Source: JBLNBN01 sp050260015 (GTDB lineage: Bacteria; Bacteroidota; Ignavibacteria; Kapaibacteriales; UBA2268). From it: a stretch of 64,000 bases of DNA. Where the stretch lies: the NCBI GenBank assembly GCA_050260015.1, contig JBLNBN010000028.1, positions 1 through 64,000 on the forward strand. The letters run 5' to 3'. Both the position numbers and the translations under genes were made by a program. Of this stretch, positions 17,124 to 25,994 are shown piece after piece. The stretch's first letter is position 1; every line of letters begins with the position of its first letter. The notes beneath the pieces were generated by a model. It saw nothing but the letters and a program-made list of their open reading frames with translations. It had not been told where the DNA came from and ran no database searches.

Positions 17124-18704
17124 ATGGATAAATTTTATTTAGACGCTTTAAAGAAGGCTATTCAAGATTTAGAAAGCGGCAGGCGCAGCTCGCTCGGAAC
17201 GTTAAAGGAGATACTTGCAAAGCTCGAGGAAACCGACGCTTCGCATGAATTGAAGCTTATCGAGCAGAAAGAGCGGGAAATACTTGAAAGCGAAACTCGA
17301 TACCGCGAGTTGTTCGAGAATATGAGCAGCGGCGTCGCTGTTTACGACCCGATAGATAACGGGTCCGATTTCGTTTTTAAAGATTTCAACCGCGCGGGCG
17401 AGCTAATAGAAGGGATCAAGAAAGAGGACATTATTGGTCGCCGACTAAGCCAGGTATTGGACTTCGCACGCAATAAAGATTTGGTGGAAGCGCTGCGGCA
17501 GGTGCATCGAACTGGGATTTCCCGACAGTTCTTATTTACTTACATAGACGAAAAAGGCGTAAAGGGCTGGCGCGAGAACTTCGCATACAAGCTAAACAGC
17601 GGGGAAATCGTCGCTATCTTCGACGACATCTCCGAAAGGAAGGCCTACGAAAAAGCTATGCTCGAGAGCGAGGAACGCTACCGCAGCTTCCTGCAGCACT
17701 TTAAAGGTATCGCCTACCGGCTGACCGCCGACGGCAGGGTAGTTTTTATGCACGGCTCCTCGGAAGAACTGACCGGCTATCCCTCGGACGACTTCGTCTC
17801 GGGAAAGGTCAATTACCTTTCGCTCGTGCATCCGGGCGACGCTAAGATAAGGCAATTAAACGCCGACAAAATTGGGTCCTCCCCCGGTTTCGAATACGAA
17901 TACGAGTATAGGATCCAGCGGCACGACGGCGAAATAGTTTGGGTAAACGAGTACTTAAAAAATATTTCCGACGAGATGGGCCGCGTTATTTACGTCCAGG
18001 GTACGATTCATAACATCGACGAACGTAAAAGAGCCGAGATGGAATTAAAGACGTCTCGCGAGCTGCTCCGCAACCTGGCCAAGCATATCGAATCGGCCCG
18101 CGAGGAAGAACGTAAAACGATAGCCATAGAGATTCACGACGAATTGGGGCATGCGCTGACTACGCTCAAACTGGAGCTTAACCTGCTGCTCAAGAAGAAA
18201 TTCCTCAGGGAGGATATTCTACAGAAGCGCATCACGGACATGAGCAAATTCATCGAGGGCACGATAAAGAAACTACGGGCCATAGTTACTCAATTGCGGC
18301 CCTCCGTGCTGGACCACTTTGGGCTCATTGCCGCCCTCGAGTGGCAGGCGAAAGAATTTCAAAAGCAAACCGGCATACGGTGCAATATTGCGTTGCCGGA
18401 GCACGATATAGAACTTGACGAGCATAAGTCGATCGCGCTTTTCCGAATAACGCAGGAATTACTTACGAACGTGGCAAAACATGCGCAGGCTTCGCGCGTC
18501 GATATTTCGCTGATTGAGTCGCCCGGCGAACTAGAGCTAAAAGTGAGCGATAACGGAGTAGGGATGAAGTCGACGCGGCCTGAGAACCCAAAATCCTTCG
18601 GGCTATTGGGAATGCAGGAGCGGGCCGATTTCCTCGGGGGAACGTTTAAGATAAGCAGCATCGTGGGCATAGGAACAACCGTTACTGTTAACGTTCCAAA
18701 CTAA
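17124..18704 (+). CDS. PAS-PAS sensor histidine kinase, HisKA_3 (NarX/DegS) type
   Basis: 526 aa, no membrane span. An N-terminal coiled coil (about 1-55) leads into two PAS domains (about 56-175 and 180-305; the second has the PAS_3-like ending VQGTIHNIDERKRAE). The dimerisation/phosphoacceptor segment is EEERKTIAIEIHDELGHALT with His338, the signature of HisKA_3 kinases. The C-terminal HATPase has the N box ELLTNVAKHA, DNGVGM and FGLLGMQERA. It is therefore a cytoplasmic sensor that should phosphorylate the NarL-type regulator encoded 36 nt downstream. There is no ribosome site outside the hairpin that precedes it, so translation may be structure-controlled. Confidence 0.9.
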   Translation: MDKFYLDALKKAIQDLESGRRSSLGTLKEILAKLEETDASHELKLIEQKEREILESETRYRELFENMSSGVAVYDPIDNGSDFVFKDFNRAGELIEGIKKEDIIGRRLSQVLDFARNKDLVEALRQVHRTGISRQFLFTYIDEKGVKGWRENFAYKLNSGEIVAIFDDISERKAYEKAMLESEERYRSFLQHFKGIAYRLTADGRVVFMHGSSEELTGYPSDDFVSGKVNYLSLVHPGDAKIRQLNADKIGSSPGFEYEYEYRIQRHDGEIVWVNEYLKNISDEMGRVIYVQGTIHNIDERKRAEMELKTSRELLRNLAKHIESAREEERKTIAIEIHDELGHALTTLKLELNLLLKKKFLREDILQKRITDMSKFIEGTIKKLRAIVTQLRPSVLDHFGLIAALEWQAKEFQKQTGIRCNIALPEHDIELDEHKSIALFRITQELLTNVAKHAQASRVDISLIESPGELELKVSDNGVGMKSTRPENPKSFGLLGMQERADFLGGTFKISSIVGIGTTVTVNVPN

Positions 18705-18740
18705 AAATAAACAAGACGATAAGAAAGCAGAAGTAATAAA

Positions 18741-19373
18741 ATGATACGAATAATTATTGTGGACGACCACGCAGTCGTCCGTAAGGGTTTAACCCAAATA
18801 TTCGAAGAGACCCCGGATATAATTGTTACGGACGAAGCCGGAACGGGCGACGAATTGCTTCAAAAAATAAAGCAATTCCGCTACGACGTTGTGTTGCTCG
18901 ACATCTCGATGCCCGGTAAGGACGGATTGGAAACCTTAAAAGAAATAAAGCAGATAAAAAGCGATCTGCCCGTGCTGATTTTTACCGTATACCCCGAGGA
19001 GCAATACGCGATACGCATCCTGAAGGCGGGCGCCGCAGGCTATATAAATAAAGAATGCGAGCCGGACGAGCTAATCGAGGCTATACGCAAAGTCGCCAAG
19101 GGCAAAAAGTATATCTCGGCCAGCCTCGCGGAGCTCCTCGCATCGAATTTGGAGCAAACGAAGGAAACCAAGCTGCACGACAGCCTCTCGGACCGCGAGT
19201 TCCAGGTTATGTGCATGATCGCCTCCGGGAAGACTGTCTCGGCGATAGCGCAGGAGCTGGGATTGAGCATTAACACGATTAGCACCTATCGAATACGCAT
19301 CCTCGAGAAGATGAGCATGAAAACTAACGCGGAGATAACGCACTACGCCATTAAAAATCAATTGGTAAAATAA
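18741..19373 (+). CDS. NarL/FixJ-family response regulator
   Basis: 210 aa. Receiver domain about 1-120 with the acidic pocket DD at 8-9, phosphoacceptor Asp54 (VVLLDISMPG) and the conserved Lys in YINKE. A LuxR-type helix-turn-helix occupies about 145-206 (LSDREFQVMCMIASGKTVSA, then LSINTISTYRIRILEKM). It is the partner of the HisKA_3 kinase encoded just upstream, and phosphorylation should promote dimerisation and DNA binding. Its targets are unknown; nothing in the following housekeeping operon points to it specifically. Confidence 0.93.
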   Translation: MIRIIIVDDHAVVRKGLTQIFEETPDIIVTDEAGTGDELLQKIKQFRYDVVLLDISMPGKDGLETLKEIKQIKSDLPVLIFTVYPEEQYAIRILKAGAAGYINKECEPDELIEAIRKVAKGKKYISASLAELLASNLEQTKETKLHDSLSDREFQVMCMIASGKTVSAIAQELGLSINTISTYRIRILEKMSMKTNAEITHYAIKNQLVK

Positions 19374-19410
19374 GAGCCGTTTACCCCGTAAGTCTTTTTG
19401 AAATAAAAAA

Positions 19411-19441
19411 TTGCCGAAATAAAAACTTTTTGATATATTTC
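19411..19441 (+). promoter_or_regulatory. Candidate Bacteroidota-type promoter for the ssb operon
   Basis: TTG (19411-19413), 20 nt, then TATATTTC (19434-19441), one base from TAnnTTTG. The expected start of transcription near 19448 would give a leader of about 30 nt with the ribosome site AAGAAAGGAG before the ssb ATG. Confidence 0.4.
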
Positions 19442-19476
19442 GAAAATCGGTTATCACATTTAAGAAAGGAGTTTAT

Positions 19477-19911
19477 ATGTCGACGAAATCATTAAACCGA
19501 GCTCAGTTAATCGGGAATTTGGGACGCGATCCGGAATTGCGCTCTACCCCGAACGGAGTGCCAGTTTGCACAATCAGCGTCGCCACGACCGATTCCTACA
19601 AGGACAAGAGCGGCGCCTGGCAGGAATCCACCGATTGGCACACTGTAGTTCTCTGGGAAAAGCTTGCTGAAATCGCAAACCAATACCTTAAGAAGGGCAG
19701 CAAAGTATTCATCGAAGGCAAGATTAAAACGCGCAGCTATGAAAAAGACGGCGTGACCCGCTACGTGACTGAAATTCGCGCCACCAATATGCTATTGCTC
19801 GGCGGAAGGGACACTGCTCACGCAGGCGACAGCCCCCAGGTTAGCGACGGCTTCGGCTCTATGGCTTCCGGGGACGACTTCCTGGATCAAGACGACGAAG
19901 TACCGTTTTAA
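19477..19911 (+). CDS. ssb: Single-stranded DNA-binding protein
   Basis: 144 aa. The OB fold starts LNRAQLIGNLGRDPELRSTP and continues through WHTVVLWEKLAEIANQYLKKG, typical of bacterial SSB. The acidic C-terminal tip DDFLDQDDEVPF is the docking site for replication and repair partners. Its flexible linker is short. It protects ssDNA during replication, recombination and repair. It heads a closely packed run of seven plus-strand genes that also includes recO, whose product interacts with SSB. The ribosome site AAGAAAGGAG is strong. Confidence 0.96.
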   Translation: MSTKSLNRAQLIGNLGRDPELRSTPNGVPVCTISVATTDSYKDKSGAWQESTDWHTVVLWEKLAEIANQYLKKGSKVFIEGKIKTRSYEKDGVTRYVTEIRATNMLLLGGRDTAHAGDSPQVSDGFGSMASGDDFLDQDDEVPF

Positions 19912-19918
19912 TCCTGTT

Positions 19919-20629
19919 ATGAAGCGACTTTTTCTATTCGACATCGACGGCACTATATTAAATATGGAGCCGGGCGTCGCGCGTCAAATCCTAACGGAAC
20001 TACTCGGCGAACTCTTCGGCGCAAGCGTACGCGCTCGCGCCATTCCGCCGTTTAGGGGAATGACCGATTTAGCTATTATCCGGCATATTTCGTCGGCGTG
20101 CGGGATCCCCCATGCTGCCGTCGCTCCGCGCTTCGAAGAGATCTTCGCTCGCGCCGCGGAAAAGTTTCGCGAATATATGTCGCCAAAATTTTTAACGCTA
20201 TTGCCGGGCGTCGCCAAGCTTATTACCGAGCTGGCCAAACGCCCGGACGTAGAATTAGGACTGCTGACCGGTAATTTCCGCCAAAACGCGTACCTGAAGC
20301 TCGCTTGCTTCGGGTTGGACAAGTACTTTTCCTTCGGCGCATTCGGCGACGACCATGAAGACAGGAATCTGCTGGGCGCCCTGGCTATCGAGCGCGGCAA
20401 CGCTATCTACGGCCAGGGAACGTTCTCGCCCGACCGGACTTACGTGGTCGGCGATACGGAGCGGGACGTAGCCTGCGCCAAGAGCTGCGGCGCGAAGTCT
20501 ATAGCGGTTGCGACGGGCGGTGTTCCGGCGGACGTTCTCCGCGAAAGCGCTCCCGACGTCCTGTTGCATAGCTTTGAGGACGTGGGCGCCGCCCTTTCTA
20601 AAATTGAATCATTGATTAAATCCCATTGA
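19919..20629 (+). CDS. HAD-superfamily phosphatase (phosphoglycolate phosphatase-like)
   Basis: 236 aa. Motif I is LFLFDIDGTIL with nucleophile Asp8 and acid Asp10, motif II is in ELGLLTGN, motif III Lys is within the central region, and motif IV is VVGDTERDVACAKSCG. A helical cap (about 20-90) marks the Gph/PGP-like subfamily I. Such enzymes dephosphorylate small metabolites; phosphoglycolate is the commonest assigned substrate but cannot be confirmed. It begins 7 nt after ssb and ends 19 nt before cmk. Confidence 0.88.
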   Translation: MKRLFLFDIDGTILNMEPGVARQILTELLGELFGASVRARAIPPFRGMTDLAIIRHISSACGIPHAAVAPRFEEIFARAAEKFREYMSPKFLTLLPGVAKLITELAKRPDVELGLLTGNFRQNAYLKLACFGLDKYFSFGAFGDDHEDRNLLGALAIERGNAIYGQGTFSPDRTYVVGDTERDVACAKSCGAKSIAVATGGVPADVLRESAPDVLLHSFEDVGAALSKIESLIKSH

Positions 20630-20648
20630 CAACGCTTCGCCTAAAATT

Positions 20649-21323
20649 ATGAACAAGAAACTCATTATCGCTATTGACGGCCCCGCCGGCTCCGGAAAGA
20701 CTACGTCAGCTAAAATCGTAGCGGAAAAACTTGGATACATTTATATCGACACCGGCGCGATGTACCGCGCGGTGACCCTCGCATGGCTGCGCAGCGGCTC
20801 GGAGCTAACCGAGGACAACGTGGCCGAGATACTCGATAAAATTGAAATTAAGCTCGAGCAGAGCCCCGACGGGCAGCGTACGCTGCTCGACGGCGAGGAC
20901 GTCGGCGAGCAGATACGAACGCCCGATGTGACTAAGTTCGTCTCCCCGGTCTCGGCTATGCCCCTCGTTCGCGAGAAGATGGTCGAGCAGCAGCGCGAAA
21001 TCGGCTCGCGAGGCGGCTGCGTCCTGGACGGGCGGGACATTGGCACTGTCGTTTTCCCCCAAGCCGATTTAAAGATATTTCTTGTCGCTACTATAGAATC
21101 CCGCGCGGAGCGACGCAGGAAGGAGCTCGCCGCTAAAGGAATTGCCGTCGAATTCGGGGAAATGAAAAAGCAAATAGAGGACCGAGACCGCTACGATAGC
21201 TCGCGCGCAATGAGCCCCCTGCGCAAGGCCGACGACGCTATAGAAATTGATACCTCCAACCTTACGATTGAAGAGCAGACAAATAAAATATTAATCGCAG
21301 CGTCGAAAATTGCAGAATCGTAA
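20649..21323 (+). CDS. cmk: Cytidylate kinase
   Basis: 224 aa. The P loop GPAGSGKTT (about 10-18) is followed by YIDTGAMYRAVTLAWL and later LDGRDIGTVVFP and the lid RRRKEL; all are characteristic of bacterial CMP/dCMP kinase. The enzyme phosphorylates CMP and dCMP to the diphosphates with ATP. It lies between a HAD phosphatase and ispH; cmk-ispH adjacency is common in bacteria. Confidence 0.96.
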   Translation: MNKKLIIAIDGPAGSGKTTSAKIVAEKLGYIYIDTGAMYRAVTLAWLRSGSELTEDNVAEILDKIEIKLEQSPDGQRTLLDGEDVGEQIRTPDVTKFVSPVSAMPLVREKMVEQQREIGSRGGCVLDGRDIGTVVFPQADLKIFLVATIESRAERRRKELAAKGIAVEFGEMKKQIEDRDRYDSSRAMSPLRKADDAIEIDTSNLTIEEQTNKILIAASKIAES

Positions 21324-21338
21324 ACATTTGGATATTAT

Positions 21339-22241
21339 ATGAAGGTCACTATAGATGAATCCGCGGGATTTTGCTGGGGAGTCCTGCAAACGATCCGCAA
21401 AGTAGACGACTGCTTAGATAAATCGCCTAATGAAAAAATTTACGTGCTAGGCGAAATAATTCACAATCCCCGCGAAATAGAAAGACTGGAAAAGATCGGG
21501 TTGGAGACGATCCGGCATAAAGACCTGGAAGATCTCCCCTCGGACTCTAAAGTGATAATACGAGCGCACGGCGAGCCGCCCTCCACCTACAACCGCGCGG
21601 AGGAATTGGGAGTTAACCTGATAGACGCCACCTGCGCGCTCGTTAAATCCCTCCAGCAGGTCGTTAAGAATTACTTCCTGAGGGGCTACCAGATAATTAT
21701 CTTCGGAAAGCGCGACCATGCGGAAGTAGTGGGGCTTCGCGGCGTATGCAACGACGAATGCGTAGTGGTCGCTTCCGAGCGGGAAGCCCTCGAAAAAGTC
21801 GATTTCTCTAAGAAATCAATACTGTTCTCGCAGACGACTATGGACAAGCCCACTTTAAAACGCATAGCGGCGGCTCTCAAGGAGCGTTTCGACCAAATGA
21901 AGCCCGACGAAGCCGACGATAAGTTCTTCCTCTACCGCGATACGGTTTGCAAATTTGTCTCCGATAGGGAAACAAAATTGCGCGCTTTTGCAAAATCGAA
22001 CGACGTCGTCATCTTCGTTGCCGGGCGCAATTCCTCCAACGGTAAGAGCCTTTATACAATTTGCAAGGAAGAGAATGAACGCACGTACTTCATCGAGGAT
22101 ATCTCTGAGCTCGACAGAACCCTGCTCGAAGGCGTAGAAAAATGCGGTATAACGGGCGCAACCAGCACCCCGCAGTGGTATTTGCTTGAAGTAAAGAAGA
22201 AATTGAACGAAATCTACTCCCAAAGCGGGGAAGAAGCATAA
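21339..22241 (+). CDS. ispH: 4-hydroxy-3-methylbut-2-enyl diphosphate reductase
   Basis: 300 aa. IspH uses a [4Fe-4S] cluster to make IPP and DMAPP in the last step of the MEP isoprenoid pathway. The three cluster cysteines are visible at Cys12 (SAGFCWGV), DATCALV and DTVCKFVSDRE. HGEPPS, GKRDHAEVVG and GITGATSTP match the conserved substrate-site motifs. It starts 15 nt after cmk. The EFCWG-type N-terminus has Trp after the first ligand instead of the more common Ala or Tyr, seen in other members of the family. Confidence 0.95.
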   Translation: MKVTIDESAGFCWGVLQTIRKVDDCLDKSPNEKIYVLGEIIHNPREIERLEKIGLETIRHKDLEDLPSDSKVIIRAHGEPPSTYNRAEELGVNLIDATCALVKSLQQVVKNYFLRGYQIIIFGKRDHAEVVGLRGVCNDECVVVASEREALEKVDFSKKSILFSQTTMDKPTLKRIAAALKERFDQMKPDEADDKFFLYRDTVCKFVSDRETKLRAFAKSNDVVIFVAGRNSSNGKSLYTICKEENERTYFIEDISELDRTLLEGVEKCGITGATSTPQWYLLEVKKKLNEIYSQSGEEA

Positions 22242-22267
22242 GTTGTCATTATAGTTACGGTCTAAAT

Positions 22268-23920
22268 ATGAAAAATATATACCTATTGGCGGCGCTGCTT
22301 GTCCTTTCGACGAGCGCGCTTTTCGCCGTCGAATATAATATTACGGTCGACGGCCAGTTCGACGATTGGGCTGACGTCCAAGCCGCTTACTCCAAAACTC
22401 CTACCGGGAATGGAACGGAAATACTAGCTATTAAAACCGTTACCGATTCCCGGTTTATTTTCGTTTATTTCGAGCTGTCCAAGGAAATAGTTTTAAATAA
22501 TTATGACGTTTCTTTCTTTTTCGATGCCGATTTAAACGCGCAGTCCGGCGAAGGAAGTTTTGGAGCGGATTTAACATGGGACTTCGCCAATTTAAAAGGT
22601 TCGCATATTGTGCAGGGCGAAAAGACTATTATAAATCATTCGCATCTAAATTTAGTAGCCCTCCCCTCCTACTCGTCGAATAAATTTGAGTTTGCGATAG
22701 AGCGAAAAGTCGCAATTAAGGGAAAGGTCCTATTCCCGGAAGTTTCGACAAGATTTTGGATGACTACCGGGTCGGACCAAGCCCCGGGGGACGCCCCATT
22801 GACGATCCAACTGGACGGCGAAAGGATCTTCTCGGCGCCCGTTACCATCGAGCGGGCCGTTAACTCGGACCTTCGGGTTGCGACCTTTAACGCCAGGATG
22901 GATAATATCTTCACTCCCGCCGGGGACGCCGCCTTCGGCAAGCTAATATCCGCGCTCCGACCTGACGTAATAGCGCTTCAGGAAATTTACGATCATACCG
23001 CGCAGCAAACCCTGGTCCTGGTCTCGAAATACTATCCAAGCATGTCCCCCCTTCCGCTATACTCGCTTAAGGCGGAGCCGGATATAGTATTAATTAGCCG
23101 CTATCCTATAATCGATATTGAAAATATCGCGGGGAACGGCGTTTTTCATTTAAGCTCCAAAAATGCGTTAGGGACTAACCTAATCGTTATCGCGTCGCAC
23201 CTGCCGGCAGGCGATAAAGATTCGGAAAGAGCCGAGGAAGCCGATAAATTGGTAAAAGCTATCAGCGAGATAAATTCGGGTAATTTTAAGTTTAATGTTG
23301 AAAAAAACGCTCCTATCATAATGCTCGGAGATTTCAATCTCGTTGGTTCCTCGGCGCAATACCGAACTTTGGTAGACGGCAAGCTTTCCACGGGCGAAAC
23401 GCTCCCGCCGGACGCGGGCGTGGGAAGCTTCGCGCAAGCGCAGCCCGTGCAGCCGTTCGTGCCCATGACTTACACGTGGCGGAACGCCGCAAGCGATTAC
23501 CCGGCCTCGCTTTTGGATTACATCTTTTATACATCCTCCACGCTTGAATTAAAGAATTCTCTGGCGCTATTTACCGAGGAGCTTCCGTCGGAGTATTTGA
23601 CCCAGTATGGGCTGGATTACTCCGCAAGCTCGGACGCTTCGGACCACTTGCCTTTCGTTGCGGACTTCTCGATTAAGACGCTTTCTGTACGCGAAGAGGA
23701 TAAAATTGCCGACGCTTATCCCAATCCCGCGTACGATTTCGTTATGCTTCCCGCGGGCGCGAGTGGAACTGTAAAGGTATTCCGTTCGACCGGCGAGCTT
23801 ATATTCGAGCGCGAATGCGACCCGGCGCGGATAGACGTTAGAGCGCTTCCCCCGGGACTTTATTTAATGCAAGCTGAAGCGGACGGGGAATCCCGGTTTT
23901 ATAAATTTGTTAAACTTTAG
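22268..23920 (+). CDS. Secreted EEP-family nuclease/phosphatase with CBM9-like and T9SS domains
   Basis: 550 aa. Signal peptide about 1-19, then a CBM9/DOMON-like beta domain (VDGQFDDWADVQ, then RFIFVYFELSKEI and FFFDADLNAQSGEG; about 22-190). The endonuclease/exonuclease/phosphatase domain (about 200-465) has the metal-binding Glu in DVIALQEI, the His in IASHLPAG, GDFN, and the catalytic SDHLPF. A type A T9SS sorting domain ends the protein (AYPNPAYDFV, LPPGLYLM). It is thus probably a cell-surface or secreted nuclease or phosphodiesterase, perhaps for DNA or phospholipid-derived phosphate scavenging; substrate is inference. It is unusual in lying between ispH (26 nt) and recO (11 nt) in a housekeeping operon. 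Confidence 0.87.
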   Translation: MKNIYLLAALLVLSTSALFAVEYNITVDGQFDDWADVQAAYSKTPTGNGTEILAIKTVTDSRFIFVYFELSKEIVLNNYDVSFFFDADLNAQSGEGSFGADLTWDFANLKGSHIVQGEKTIINHSHLNLVALPSYSSNKFEFAIERKVAIKGKVLFPEVSTRFWMTTGSDQAPGDAPLTIQLDGERIFSAPVTIERAVNSDLRVATFNARMDNIFTPAGDAAFGKLISALRPDVIALQEIYDHTAQQTLVLVSKYYPSMSPLPLYSLKAEPDIVLISRYPIIDIENIAGNGVFHLSSKNALGTNLIVIASHLPAGDKDSERAEEADKLVKAISEINSGNFKFNVEKNAPIIMLGDFNLVGSSAQYRTLVDGKLSTGETLPPDAGVGSFAQAQPVQPFVPMTYTWRNAASDYPASLLDYIFYTSSTLELKNSLALFTEELPSEYLTQYGLDYSASSDASDHLPFVADFSIKTLSVREEDKIADAYPNPAYDFVMLPAGASGTVKVFRSTGELIFERECDPARIDVRALPPGLYLMQAEADGESRFYKFVKL

Positions 23921-23931
23921 GCGGGCAGGCG

Positions 23932-24678
23932 ATGCTGGCTACCTCCGATGCGATCGTAATGCGATGGCGCAAATACGGCGACACAAGTAAGATCGCGACT
24001 CTATACTCCCGCGAATACGGCATTATTTCCGTAATAGCTAAGGGCGCCCGCGTTCCGAAGAGCAAATTTGGCGCGTCGCTCGAAACGTTGAGCTACGGTA
24101 GCTACACATTCTACAAAAAGCCCGCGACCAGCCTTTACCTGCTTTCGTCCGCTGAAGCAATAAAGCCGTTGATAAAGATCTCGCGCAATATCGAAGCGCT
24201 TTCCTCGGCAATGCTAATTCTTGATTCTATTAATATGAGCCAGGAAGAACGCGAGCCCGACCCGGAGCTGTTCGACTCGCTGGCGGCCTATTTAACCAAG
24301 TTGAACTCTCTACCTAATAATTCATTTACATATTTCGTTTCCTTCCAATTAAAATTGGCGGAGAGCATGGGCTTCGCCGCGGATTTCTCCTCGCTGCGCA
24401 TCGAAGGCTCCGCGCCGGAGGAGGCCAGGATCGCTTTTTCAATTTCCGACGGGGAGTTTTTAGAAAATTACGGAGAATCCGCAAAAAGCGTTTTTTTTCT
24501 AAAACTCGGCACGGCAGTTGCCTTGAAAAGTATATCCGAAAGCGATTTGGACGCTTTGCAGGAACTTGAGATCGACTCGCGGCGCGCCGGCGAGTTGCAC
24601 GATTTTTTCGTAAAGTACTTTAGTTTCCATACAGATAAGCATTTTCGCTATAAAACGTTCGACTTACTGCCGGTTTAA
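23932..24678 (+). CDS. recO: DNA repair protein RecO
   Basis: 248 aa, the normal length. The N-terminal OB fold reads SDAIVMRWRKYGDTSKIATL and continues with GIISVIAKGARVPKSKFG, as in RecO; a helical C-terminal domain follows. The zinc-binding cysteines of some RecO proteins are missing. RecO works with RecR to load RecA on SSB-coated DNA, and here it is in the same operon as ssb. Its start follows a purine-rich GGCGGGCAGGCG, and it is 2 nt from the next gene. Confidence 0.9.
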   Translation: MLATSDAIVMRWRKYGDTSKIATLYSREYGIISVIAKGARVPKSKFGASLETLSYGSYTFYKKPATSLYLLSSAEAIKPLIKISRNIEALSSAMLILDSINMSQEEREPDPELFDSLAAYLTKLNSLPNNSFTYFVSFQLKLAESMGFAADFSSLRIEGSAPEEARIAFSISDGEFLENYGESAKSVFFLKLGTAVALKSISESDLDALQELEIDSRRAGELHDFFVKYFSFHTDKHFRYKTFDLLPV

Positions 24679-24680
24679 TT

Positions 24681-25994
24681 ATGCTTTTTAATCTATTATT
24701 GACGATATTTTTTGTTGCTTTGAACGCCTTCTTTGTAGCGGCGGAATTTGCCATCGTCAAGGTTCGCGAATCCCAAATCGAGCTTGCCATCCGAACCGGC
24801 AATAAATTAGCGCTGATAGCGAAGCCGCTCGTACACCATTTAGACACTTACCTTTCCGCGACGCAGCTTGGTATCACCCTCGCCAGCTTAGGGCTAGGCT
24901 GGATCGGGGAGAGCGTCGTTTCCCAGGTAATACTCGAGACGCTGCGTTACTTCGGGGCTCAGCTAACGCCGGAGGCCGCTCATGCTATCGCCCTGCCCGT
25001 TGCGTTCGCGCTTATTACCTTTCTTCATATAGTTTTCGGCGAGCTTATCCCAAAATCGCTCGCAATACAGCGCTCCGAAAAAGTTACCTTTATGGTGGCC
25101 GCGCCTCTACGGACTTTCTACTATGCCCTGAGCCCCGCTATATGGGCGTTAAATCACTTTGCGAACTGGCTGCTTAAATTGATGGGCTTGCCGCCGGCCA
25201 AGGAGGGCGAGCAGGCTCACTCCGCCGAGGAGCTTCGCTACTTAATAGAGGAAGGCTCCCGCTCGGGAGTAATCGAGGAGAACGAGCACGCGCTGCTGGA
25301 AAACGTATTCGACTTCCGGGACACCCCGGTTAAGCAGGTTATGGTGCCGCGCAATCACATAGTCGGCATCGAGCGCTCCTTGCCCACCGACGAAATACTT
25401 GAGATATACAACGAGGAGGGCTACACAAGGCTGCCCGTTTTCGATAAAACGATAGATAATATAATTGGCGAGGTCTACGGAAAGGACTTACTACTTCTCC
25501 TGATGAATCGGAATCTAATAATCCTTGAGGACATTATCCGCCCTGCGTTCTTCGTTCACGAAAACGACAAGATAAGCGACCTGATGCGCATAATGCAAAA
25601 GCGCCGCATACACATGGCAATCGCGCTTGACGACTTCGGCGGCACGGCCGGTATAATTACTATGGAGGATATACTCGAGGAGATCGTCGGGGAGATACAG
25701 GACGAATACGACGAGGAATCGCCGCACGTGCTGGAGATCGTAGCGGGAGAGTTTACCGTGGACGCGGCCACGTCGATCGTCGAGCTGAACGATTCGCTTC
25801 CCTATCCGCTCGAGGAGAGCGAGGAATACGAATCGCTCGGCGGACTCATTACCAGCCTGCTCGGCAGGATCCCGGAGCAAGGCGAGATATTTCGGATCGA
25901 CGGCTACAGTTGCCAAATTATAACCCGAAGCGAACGGCGCATTGAAACGGTTAAATTAGTTCCCACCGATTCGGAAAGCAAGGATCAGGATTAA
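24681..25994 (+). CDS. CNNM/HlyC-CorC membrane protein (DUF21, CBS pair, CorC_HlyC)
   Basis: 437 aa. The N-terminal DUF21 region (about 1-190) contains four hydrophobic stretches and the motif STYLSATQLGITLASLGLGW-like sequence typical of the family. Two CBS domains follow (about 210-335; RNHIVGIERSLP, then MAIALDDFGGTAGIITMEDI) and a C-terminal CorC_HlyC domain ends the protein. These proteins are linked to Mg2+ or other divalent-cation export; the older name hemolysin is not a functional claim. The gene starts 2 nt after recO and its TAA overlaps the stop of the convergent regulator gene by three bases. A shorter paralogue lies at 38604-39647. Confidence 0.9.
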   Translation: MLFNLLLTIFFVALNAFFVAAEFAIVKVRESQIELAIRTGNKLALIAKPLVHHLDTYLSATQLGITLASLGLGWIGESVVSQVILETLRYFGAQLTPEAAHAIALPVAFALITFLHIVFGELIPKSLAIQRSEKVTFMVAAPLRTFYYALSPAIWALNHFANWLLKLMGLPPAKEGEQAHSAEELRYLIEEGSRSGVIEENEHALLENVFDFRDTPVKQVMVPRNHIVGIERSLPTDEILEIYNEEGYTRLPVFDKTIDNIIGEVYGKDLLLLLMNRNLIILEDIIRPAFFVHENDKISDLMRIMQKRRIHMAIALDDFGGTAGIITMEDILEEIVGEIQDEYDEESPHVLEIVAGEFTVDAATSIVELNDSLPYPLEESEEYESLGGLITSLLGRIPEQGEIFRIDGYSCQIITRSERRIETVKLVPTDSESKDQD

